Assembly (NCBI GenBank): GCA_945910005.1 | Contig: OX246739.1 | Location: 13,038,029-13,102,028 of the forward strand | Reading direction: 5' to 3' | DNA length: 64,000 nt | Source: Isoperla grammatica | Taxonomy: Eukaryota; Arthropoda; Insecta; Plecoptera; Perlodidae | Shown: positions 38,991-48,415 of the stretch, one piece after another | How the letters are laid out: each line of letters begins with the position of its first letter | How positions within the stretch are numbered: position 1 is the first letter of the stretch | Made by a program: the position numbers and the translations under genes | Notes under the pieces: generated by a model | Seen by the model: the letters and a program-made list of their open reading frames with translations, nothing else | Databases searched by the model: none | Told to the model about the DNA's origin: nothing

Positions 38991-40044
38991 CGATCCCAGA
39001 CTATGGTTGTGTGTTACGTAAGATTGATTTTATATGATTTCAGATTCGCATTCTACGATTTATGTCTATTCGTTTAATTTTCAGTACATCTCTTGATCTT
39101 TCAGCAACCAAATCATACATTTGCCAAAAACAAAGCTCCTTGCAGTTAATAATAAGAAAGATTTCAAAACGGCTAATGTAATACGACTTAAAATATAGTT
39201 TTTAATACGTTGTGGGTACACACGTACTTTTTTTGTATGTACTTGCAGAGGATTAACGGAAATAAAACGTACAATAATAATTTATGATCACCAAACGATT
39301 ATTCAATATAGCCAGAAAGATTTGTAAATTTGAATTGGATATACACTAAATAGATAACAAGATTAAAAAGCTATAAAAACAGATTGCGATCCGCGAAATT
39401 ATCATTTACATGTTTATAGTTTTTACCATGTAGGTAGGCCTACAGATAACCAATTACTTATTTCACGAGATGTTAATTAGTCATATTTGACGTGGTTAGT
39501 ATTGAGCCAAAACATAATTTATGTAGGTATGCATATTCCACCGAAACGTGCTAAAACATTTAGTTGCAAGCCGCTGCGCTGTAGTATACCATGCGTATAC
39601 TCTCAAGCGACTTGAGCTGCATAATAATTTACATGTTTACTGCCAATAAAATTTTATACATTCTTTTGAATTTGATGCAAGGAACAGCTACATTCGTTAA
39701 TTGAAGCCATTCACATTTCAATCGATGACTACTTGTTGCTTCTATTGATACAGGACGTTTACCTCAGTTAGTTGGGGCGTATCATGCAAATCATAGCAAA
39801 CCTGTAGTTTGTGATGGTTGCCTCGGAGAATAAATGAGAGAGGGAGGGAGTTGTCTGCCCTTGATTGATTAGGTAGCCTGCTTTAAGGTTGGCTGGTTCT
39901 TCTTCCTCTGTGGATAATTCTTTTCGACTGTGGAGATTGTGCCAAAGCTATGCGAACGAAAGCGCTCGCCTGCAGAACACTGACTTAACTCCATCAATAA
40001 TATCTTCACAACATCACATCTGTAGACAGGCAAACAGGAACGCA
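38991..40044. other. AT-rich non-coding stretch
   Basis: Short frames on opposite strands at 39869-40086 overlap each other and carry no domain. A GAGAGGGAGGGAG tract occurs at 39838-39850. TAGGCCTA occurs at 39435-39442. Confidence 0.45.
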
Positions 40045-40545
40045 TTATACACAAGGAAAGAGACTCGTTATCCGGCATTCAAATGATTTCCAAGATAGAA
40101 AAATCTCATCAAGGTAACATTTAAGTTTATTAAATGTAAATGTCATACTAGACGGGTCCAATGGAGGCATTGTTTGCCGGTGTTTTGACACGTTAGTGGC
40201 TAAGGTCCAAAATTGTCTGAACACCTGAATGTCATCATGCGTAGGTGCGCCTAGAGACACGAGTGGGACTGTGTCTTTTAATTCGTTGGCGTTCCATCTG
40301 GTATAATTTATAATGAGATGGGAGAAGAGATCTGTGCTCGGGTGCTTAAAAGTAAAACGGGATGTAGCCAGTTGTTTTTCTAAAGAGAAATGTATACGGT
40401 ACATCTGTTGGAGTATAAGTGAAAAATAAAATGCGCCAGTTGTTGGGGGGATTGGGCTGCCCACGATGTTTACAATGTGTGGTTTATGCAACGAGGCTAC
40501 TTGAGATGATGATCGATTATGATGATCAGTGACTATGATGATCAA
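40045..40545 (-). CDS. Candidate exon or gene fragment, 166 codons, unknown
   Basis: The longest non-repetitive open frame in the window. It begins with ATG and an ATCATC-type low-complexity start (Ile/His-rich). A second Met at about residue 48 begins the more protein-like part (MYRIHFSLEKQLATSRFTFK). The middle (residues about 85-125) has a balanced composition. At the local base composition a chance frame of this length is unlikely but not excluded in 64 kb. No domain, signal peptide or membrane segment was recognised. A TCTA-GTATGA sequence near codon 132 could be a splice donor. It might be a genuine exon, or coding remains of a transposable element. Confidence 0.25.
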   Translation of the reverse strand: MIIIVTDHHNRSSSQVASLHKPHIVNIVGSPIPPTTGAFYFSLILQQMYRIHFSLEKQLATSRFTFKHPSTDLFSHLIINYTRWNANELKDTVPLVSLGAPTHDDIQVFRQFWTLATNVSKHRQTMPPLDPSSMTFTFNKLKCYLDEIFLSWKSFECRITSLFPCV

Positions 40546-40904
40546 CTACCATATAGGTAGGTTGCATTTCTCTACAATCCCACGCTAGCTTGTCTAGTGC
40601 ATGATGAGAGTCAATTGCAAAATACCATCTTAATTTACTACTGCTCTAGATCTCAATGTACTATTTATAGGCTCAACATACCCTTGGTGTTGTCGTATGA
40701 GCTGTAGGGGTATCTCGCAAGTTGGAGTGCGGATTTGGACTAAGGATCAGACGCAGTACAGATGCCAGGGTATGTCCATAACAGACTACCACAGAGTTGA
40801 CCCAATTGTATGTTGATATGGGCCAAGGTAAGCTTTAATTGGTCTATGAGTTTTATTCACAATATCTACTAAAATTCGCGTTCTATGATATAAATGGAGC
40901 GAAT

Positions 40905-41054
40905 TTTACTAAACTTCCTTACAGATGCGTTCGTCAAGACGAGTGATTCATAACCAATCAGCACTCGGTATTTGAAATTGGCGCTCGCTTATTGGCCACA
41001 AACCACTCTTCTGACGAAAGCATCTGTCAGCTGTACTGTTGTTTCGGGAAGACT
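40905..41054. mobile_element. Foldback MITE family FB, copy 4 (best palindrome)
   Basis: The left arm 40918-40961 (CTTACAGATGCGTTCGTCAA...CCAATCAG) pairs with the right arm 40988-41030 (CTTATTGGCC...GAAAGCATCTGTCAG) at about 34 of 44 positions. The loop of about 26 bp contains the core GGTATTTGAA. The arms carry facing CCAAT/ATTGG boxes. An outer segment GGGAAGACTT at the right matches the terminus of copy 2. There is no coding capacity. Confidence 0.75.
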
Positions 41055-42019
41055 TCACACAACAACACACAACAAATCAAGAACAATACATTGTAGCGGC
41101 GAGCTCTGTGTGTAAATATAGCTTTAGCTTCTATGTAGTCTGAGAACTTGACGATTGGACCACCTATAAATCCAAGCGCAGCTGATGACAGATAATTAAC
41201 ACTTTTATTAATTGTCCTTTGAGCCGATTAACCTGTTCTCAGCAATCACATGACAGTGGAAAGTGAACAAATAGCGATGTTGGCATAGAATCTCATGTGT
41301 TAAGTGCTCGACTTTTGCATACGTCGCCTATTGTTTTTATTTCTGGTCATCCATTGTGTGTGTGCATCTGCGTAAGAACTGAAACGGGAGGCGTATATAA
41401 TAAATGGGATATAGGAAGTGGATTAAACGGAGTAGTAAATCAAGCTTCCAGACTCTATGGACAATCGGTGGTCAACTGCTTTCTCTCGTCTCAGCTTTTA
41501 CGTCACAATGAATTTATCAATTTATGCGCGTTACGTTTTATAGTTCGTAGACTAAGATGTAGGCCTATATCTATTGTTTTAGCACGTTTGCAACTTGTTA
41601 AGTAACGTTTTACGACTTCAGGTAGGCATTTAAATCTGGGAATGGATTCTGTCTTTATCGAGGACATTCTACAAGTTTGTTATGTATCAATTTGTAATAT
41701 ATATACATATATCGGCATTTATATTTTATATTTGTTCGTTGGTCACATACCGGAAAGTATCGAAGGCAATGAAAAAATTGATGACCATCAATCATAATAT
41801 ATCATCCTGCTAACTATAGCAACACAAAATATGAATTCCTATTATTTTCATCAAAGATCTCTTGACACTCTTTACAAATCTCTTTTTATGTTTTTTTAAA
41901 CGAAAAAACTGCTGCAATATCCTAAATAACGTTAGTTTAATCATTGTGTTTCAGATAAACAAATTATGAATACCAGTGTTGATTGGTTTAATTATAGTGG
42001 TACGGATAATTCCTCTTCC
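41055..42019. other. Non-coding stretch
   Basis: A 102-codon plus-strand frame (41297-41605) has no domain, and TAGGCCTA lies near its end (41560-41567). A TATATATACATATAT tract occurs at about 41698-41712. Nothing else is supported. Confidence 0.45.
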
Positions 42020-42378
42020 ACTCCCATTGGTCAACCTCAAAAGTTAACAACTCCATAACAAAACCGTATACCTAATGATACGGTTACACTAGTAGTGCTA
42101 ATTATTATCTCTGGTGTCTTCTGTACGCTGGTGCTGATTAGGCCTTGTTGGGCAACGCACTCTTACAAACAAACAAACTCGCGCGTGCGCATTCTGACAC
42201 TCGCTGTTCCTTGGAGGTGAGTTTGCCTCGCGGGCCACGCGAAGAGTTCAGGCGACAGTTGTACGTACGGGCGTGTGGCAAGCACGAGGGCACCCGACAT
42301 TGCACGAGGGACTCTGTGCTAAACTTGTCCCGACGTAAGTCGGCTCATGCTTACGAAATACTGGTAGTATTCTCATGA
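42020..42378 (+). promoter_or_regulatory. Candidate CpG-rich promoter and first exon
   Basis: In an AT-rich region, 42165-42330 is rich in CpG. It contains CGCGCGTGCGCA (42180-42191), one base off the NRF1 site consensus YGCGCAYGCGCR. Further upstream is an inverted CCAAT box (CCCATTGGTC, about 42023-42032). Just after the NRF1-like site is CTTGGAGGTGAGTTTG (about 42210-42225), with a full-consensus splice donor GAG|GTGAGT. Together this is what a TATA-less promoter with a short first exon looks like. The 77-codon frame across it (42145-42378) has no ATG at its start and no domain, so coding is not claimed. No downstream exon was identified. Confidence 0.3.
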
Positions 42379-43774
42379 CGTCATAACGGACATTTTAGAG
42401 ATCATGTTGATATTTGAACTGAAAGAAAAACAATTTATTGTCAACTGTCTAACGTACATTGGGTGACCATAAGGATCGACCATACTAAGGATGATTAAAA
42501 ATATGACACAAATATGCTAACCACAAAACATGTGAATTTTAGCACCTATATCCCCCGGTAAAGTTTACTAAAATGATTGTTATATGGCATTGTAAACGAT
42601 AAAAAGAGTGATCCAGACAAAGAGTTTATTTATTTTGCTGCTGCTATATTTGCTGCCAAATGATTTTGTGTATCTTTATGACGACCTCGGCAATGTGTGA
42701 TACTGATAGATCCAATTCGGCCAACATCGTTAATTTTGATCTAACGCGTGAGTTCGTTGTTTAACACCAAATAAAACATTGTAATTCTGATGTGTGGTTT
42801 TAATATTGTACTCTAGATTAAATCAGTTATTTACTTATGGACACTTTATTAATTACATAACAAAAAGATATTGCAAATGCAGTCCATAATTATACCGAAT
42901 CTTTGCAGTGGTGTCAATATGTGTAACGAACAGCTACACAGCATCTATATTGACAAAGAAGTGGTTAAACCAAGGTTATAAATAAACAACTTTTCGTAGA
43001 GCATTACTCGTTTGGAACCGGAAATGTTACAAGATCACATAACAAGGCAGTTTGAGGCAAACAATTCTAAATTATTGGTATGACTTATATAGTAGCTGTT
43101 GATATGAACTGTACTTTATGGCTAAGCCTAAGGTGCGATATTGTGTATAATAAATATCTAACATGAGTGTGTCTGTGTGTTACATATGCTGTTCCCACAA
43201 ATTAACAAGCAAGTAACTTGAGATTATGTAATTTAGTGCGAGGCTCCTTGGAAGTAGCGGTTGTATTGATGGTATTCGATGTAGTATATAGCCAACTTTT
43301 TTGAGATCAACCAAATCTTTTAATATTTTACAAATCCAAGAAACATTATTTTTTTAAAGAGCGTTAATTAGTAAAACAAACCTAACTTGAAATAATCAGT
43401 AATTTCAATAAATTACGTAGTGTGTAAATAAGAATAAGATCTCTCAATATTGTCACTTGTAGAGTCCATCCCGGATCCAGAAGTACTCTCGGAAGCACAT
43501 AGTAGTGTTTTATATCCCATATTGAACCTGTAAACTGGAATTAATTGGCATTTTTGACATAAGCAGCCCAATCTAGAATCAAAATTGAACATGGTATAGC
43601 TTCGTAATACATATTACCAGCCCAATACAGTGAACTGCCAAGACTATCTTGATCCGAGCCGAACTTAGGTCACTTTCATTCTAATTTTCACACAACCCTT
43701 ATTTATTCAAATAAATTTCAGTACAAACATAATATTAAACCAATTAAAACGGAAACAGTAGAACAGGTAAAACG
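42379..43774. other. AT-rich non-coding stretch
   Basis: No frame of note and no repeat shared with other parts of the window. Confidence 0.5.
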
Positions 43775-44002
43775 TTATATAAGACCTAGTAATTGGACTG
43801 TACACTGTTCCTTGTCAGTCACATATAAAAACAATTTAAAAACGCAATATTTCGGACCATGATCAGAGCTTTTCAACAGGCAAAAGCACACTCAACGTGT
43901 TCGTGTGTTTTCGCCTGTTGAAGAGCTCTGATCAGGGTCCAAAATATTGTTTTTATATGTGACAAGGAACAGTGTACAGTCCAATTACTAGGTCTTATAT
44001 AA
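43775..44002. repeat. Large imperfect palindrome (foldback, about 228 bp)
   Basis: The left arm 43775-43891 is matched by the reverse complement of the right arm 43903-44002 around an 11-bp loop. The outer part (TTATATAAGACCTAGTAATT...) pairs almost perfectly, including GGACTGTACACTGTTCCTTG. The left arm has two short insertions relative to the right, at about 43817-43820 and 43835-43844. The inner part carries AGCTCTGATCA...GGTCCGAAATATTG (minus strand of the left arm). It resembles, but does not satisfy, a hammerhead-ribozyme core (CTGATGA...GAAA), which is known from Penelope-like element ends. The outer arms would make a long RNA hairpin if transcribed. Confidence 0.9.
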
Positions 44003-44076
44003 TATTTAACCGTAGCCAGGTATTACTAATCCTCACCCCACATACTCACAATTAAAATGTCAACTGTCTAGCCATG

Positions 44077-44120
44077 CAGTGGTGTAGTTAAATGGAGGTC
44101 TACGCCCGACGCCTCCATTT
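44077..44120 (+). mobile_element. Possible solitary hAT-type end
   Basis: CAGTGGTGTAGTTAAATGG resembles the CAGTGG-starting termini of hAT elements. It is directly followed by a perfect 9-bp inverted pair, AAATGGAGG (44090-44098) and CCTCCATTT (44112-44120). No matching opposite terminus was found within about 1 kb. Confidence 0.3.
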
Positions 44121-44489
44121 GATGGAGAAGAGTCAAGTGGCCCAAGGCCGTTGTCTCTTCACCCACACAAACGCTGTTTCCTCGCTAAATGCCTCACTTT
44201 GTAGAGATGATACCTACCCTATAAATAGGACGACGCATCGCGGTAGCAAACTAAATGAATGTCACATCGAATGGTTTCTAAACTGACGAAGCTCATAACA
44301 ATTAGTGACTAATGTGAATATTGTGACATGTGTATTCTACTTCAGAGAACTTGGTTACGATTTATTCACTTGTTTATGATCTTCACGGCAATACTTTGTA
44401 TAATAATAAGTAAATATAACGACAAGCGAAATGAATTTATCCTCGGAATTAAATGTAGTTTCACTGTATGTGCCTATTTGTTTGGGAGA

Positions 44490-44640
44490 CGTCCACAAGT
44501 CGCTCCACAGCAACCTTGTGGATGCTGACGTCATAGATGAGGGAGTCATTGGCCAATCAAATACCACTATTTTAAAAACGACCTGTTGATTGGCTCGTCA
44601 TCATTTACAATGTTGCTGTGGAACCACTTTACGATGGTGT
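44490..44640. mobile_element. Foldback MITE family FB, copy 5
   Basis: A perfect 11-bp inner inverted repeat, TCCACAGCAAC (44504-44514) and GTTGCTGTGGA (44612-44622), lies outside facing boxes ATTGGCCAATCA and TGATTGGCT. The left arm AACCTTGTGGATGCTGACG followed by TCATAGATGAGGGAGTCATT matches the minus strand of copy 1 (AACCTTGTGAATGCTGGCG followed by TCATAGATGAGTGAGTC). The centre is AATCAAATACC. It is non-coding; the frames open across it are incidental. Confidence 0.75.
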
Positions 44641-44969
44641 GACATAACTTTATGACAAGATATATGTAGACGGTTTGACCAGATTCTTGGTATGTTCAAT
44701 GTGTGAATTGTTTAATTATGTTGTTAAATAGTACGTCGGTTTATTATTATTTAATATTCACTATCTAATATTTCTATCTCGGTTTTGAGAAACAATTATT
44801 TTCCCTTCTTTCTAAAAATAGTAAGTTTTATTTCGAGATTACTTTGAACTGAAATAGTCATCAAAATGTCTGAATAAATCTCTATATACATCAAAATCTG
44901 TAATCAAAAGTTTTTATCGATTGTTTGTCGTATTTTGAAATATGATCCAAAGAGATGTATGTTTTCCGG

Positions 44970-45077
44970 CAACCGCTCTGTCAATGAATAAAGGGCAGAA
45001 AATATGGGTTCGAGTCCCAACGGAGATGGATTTTCAACATTCGTCTTCATAAAGTGACTCGGCATTAAAAATTATTT
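44970..45077 (+). mobile_element. Pseudo-tRNA SINE-like element
   Basis: A good B box GGGTTCGAGTCCC (45006-45018) and a 3' phrase GTGACTCGGCATTAAAA (about 45054-45070) give a layout like SINE family A, whose 3' domain also begins GTGACT. The A box is unclear. It is either a relative of family A or a separate family. Confidence 0.4.
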
Positions 45078-46855
45078 CTTAATGTTGAAAAAGTGTTTGT
45101 CTTGAAACAAGCCACTGTGTGCCAAACCTTATTTTAAAACAATGATCGAGGTTAGAAATAAAAAAATCAAGTGTGATGACGTTAAGAAGACATGAAAAAG
45201 TATTTTGGAAATGTATTTGAGTTGGGTTGCCATCCAAAACCTGTCAGACTATTCGTTTAAGGTGGGCTTGAATCCTGTATAACAATTCAATCAGATTCTT
45301 GGCTCATAGATCCAAAACATTGCTTTTTCCTTTTCAAACAATATTTCATTGTTGTATGAACGAAATAATAGAGAGGGTACAAAGATAAATGACAACACCA
45401 AACACAAATGGTTTAAATACAGGAGTTTTAAACTTTACTTAGAATAGAGTGAAAATAATAAATATGCGTTTTTCTTTGAAAGCCTTTAATATATACATAA
45501 TGTGTCTTGGTTCTCTAGCTCTTTAAATATTAAAGTTCATTTTCAGTCGGTTAAATTTGTACTATAAAATGCATGTTGCGAACGATTGAAATTCACAGTC
45601 TATTGCAGTAAATACTCCGAAGTCATACGATACGATGTCCTTTCTTTTGAAAGAAATAAACCACCTCAACGAGTCAACATATATAAATTTTGAAGATATA
45701 TTATTACATTAAAATTACTATGAAAAAAGATGCGAACGAAATGATTGTTCTAACAAGTAAAATCGTCACATTAACAACACAAACGCACACACCTTCACAC
45801 ACACACGCACACACATATGCATGCATGTAAACATGAATCGACCACAATCTTCAGTAGACAATCTCACCCGCAACTCAGAAGTAGACATGATTGTATAATT
45901 TTCACAACTTTTAAAATGATGATTGCAAAACTTTTACTTACAGAAACTTGAGCACACCACAGAACTGGTTACACCACGCATATACACTTGCTTACACGCA
46001 CACACAAATACACACACACATATATACATTTACAATTACTGCACTCACATCCCCATCTAAGTTCATATACGGTACTGTTATAGTATGGCGACCCGTTACG
46101 CGATTTGTTTATATATTTTTTTTCATTATTGTTGTATATTATGTGTAGACATGCATTGTGATATGATTGAATAAATAAATATATTTACTATTCCGCAATA
46201 TCGTTCTAGTCTTGCCACATAATCCTTGAACATACAATAGAAGGGAGCAACTTCTGCAAGAACTTTTATTATAAACTCATATTATTCAGATAAATAAACA
46301 CACATATCTCTTCGTTGCATAAACTTCCATGTATATTCCTGTCTCATTATTGACACTAAAACTAAAAATCAAACAAAAAATTGTCTACCCACCTCTTATC
46401 TTGTCCATGAGATTAGCAAGTTAATTAGGAGGCGATGTTCGATGGACAGTGTCCAAGAAAGAAGCAATGTGGCATGTCTTTCATCTCTCACCATTCATTC
46501 ACCCACTCTTCTCACCTCCACGCCTCTATCCGCCCACTCGCGTTCAGCTCGCGTCACTACGCCCATCGTCCTCAGGCTACTACGTCACACGCACGCACTC
46601 TACGCATTGCACCACACCACACCAACTAGCTACTATCTGCTAATTATGCACCTTGAATTAAAATGTATTAAGTAGCAAAGCAAAAACACGATCTGACAGT
46701 TAAATTATACCGCACGTACCTCCTACTATCCTGTACGCTGCTCATATTTCACGTGGATATGTTTGCTATGCTAATGTGTATAGATTCAAACAAATGCATA
46801 CTGCTTATTCACGTGAGGTATGGCAGATACTTCTAAGGTGACCTAGTTTATCTGC
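45078..46855. other. AT-rich non-coding stretch with CA-rich tracts
   Basis: CA-rich microsatellite tracts occur at about 45784-45826 and 45988-46025. The stretch 46435-46675 is open in all three plus-strand frames at once, which reflects composition (few T-A-G/A stops in a C-rich tract) and not coding. Confidence 0.5.
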
Positions 46856-46956
46856 ATTTCGGTGTTATTGCTGCAAGGAAGCATGAATAATGAGTGCAAT
46901 GTAGTGCAATTTCGGTGTTATTGCTGCAAGGAAGCATGAATAATGAGTGCAATGTA
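46856..46956. repeat. Tandem duplication, 53-bp period
   Basis: A 48-bp block is repeated without mismatch (46856-46903 and 46909-46956), starting ATTTCGGTGTTATTGCTGC and ending GAGTGCAATGTA. The identity points to a very recent event or an assembly artefact. Confidence 0.95.
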
Positions 46957-48396
46957 CATACTCACGCATGGTAGCTATGCAGAGACAAGGAGACAGGAGT
47001 TAAAACAACCTATATATATTTTGTTAACAAGAAGGGAAAATGTTGCATGGTAATGTGTTAGTGTATATATTGCGTGTATAGCGTGTTAGTGGGGGCTCAA
47101 AGTTGTCGCCAAGACTGTTTGCGACATGGCCGAAGCGATGACAGTGTCTCTTTCACCTGTTGCGCTGATGCACGTACGTCGTAATGTGTCATCCCTAGAC
47201 TGATGGGGTTAATTATCGAATTAATTATATGCAGTCGTTTGATACACTTTATTGTAATTCGGTTATAAGATAAAAGTAACGCTTCGTAAAATTTGCTACA
47301 GAAGAATCCTCAAGACGACGCTCAGGTCATTTGCGCCGCTAAATGAACGAAAAGAAATTTTTTTACTCACATTAAATTTGGTTCGACAATTTAGTCTCTA
47401 TATAGAAAATGTGAAACTTTTGTCGTAATTGCCTTCAAAATTAAATTTCTCGTTTGGTTAGGAGAAGTCAAATTGAATTGTACTTAAGTCGTGATGATTT
47501 GGGTATTCAGTTAAAAGTTACTAAAAATGGCGCCCAAATTACGAAATAGCTTGACTTCTTCGTTTTTATTTTCTTCTTATTTATGATAAAATAATATTTA
47601 CGACAGTCGATTAGTTATATCAAAATTCACAAAATCGAACCGTCATATATGAGCGACCCAATGCAAACGGTGGCTTTGAACTTTAAAGCCGTCTTAACTC
47701 TGAGTCACATAATAAATTAAATCCCTTACAGAAAATCTGGTCTGACATTTATTATATTAATTGTTTGCCATGCAGTATATACAATACAACTACTTAGGTG
47801 TGGGCTGTGTATGGTAATACAAAAGTATAGCAAACAGTACGTCATACTGCTTATTAGTCTGTCACTTTGTGTTTATTTTTATACAATCAACATTTCATTT
47901 ACGAACACACATTGAGAGTAAATGTACGCCTCGAATCCACTTCCTAATTATGTTATTATAAGCCCGTGTGCCATGATTGTCTGTCGGTAGATGGATCACA
48001 TTTCGCGAACAAAGGTTACTTATTAACAACATAATGAGATGTTGGTATTCTCACATTGATTGATCATCCCTGCCCTGGGTCGTTGATCTACCCACATGAT
48101 CGCTAAGTTCGCAAGTCATCTCGTGAACGACTTCGTCTGGTAGCTTCGTGCGCGTCTTAGCCATAGAGAACTAGGCTCTCTTAGTTTTTTTATCTGCAAT
48201 ATTATGGAAAGCCTGATTTAAAAAAACGTCGGGTTGCATTACCATCTGACGTGCATTGTTTTTTTACTCACGTAAACAAATAATTAGCTTTGCCATCCAT
48301 TAAGAAAGTCGCGTGTTTGTAATTAGACACAATTAATGTAGAATGATTTTCTAATCCAGAGAAAGAAGAAATAAGTCTGGAATTATGTAACCGCAG
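46957..48396. other. Non-coding stretch
   Basis: No coding frame and no shared repeat recognised. A GT-rich run GTATATATTGCGTGTATAGC lies at about 47062. Confidence 0.5.
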
Positions 48397-48415
48397 TTTG
48401 AGATACACGGAATAA
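48397..48415 (+). repeat. Dispersed 19-mer, copy 2
   Basis: TTTGAGATACACGGAATAA, identical to 10282-10300. The flanks differ. Confidence 0.5.

Noticed and set aside
46435..46675. Three overlapping plus-strand frames
   Set aside because: All three registers are open at once in a C-rich, stop-poor tract; no domain.
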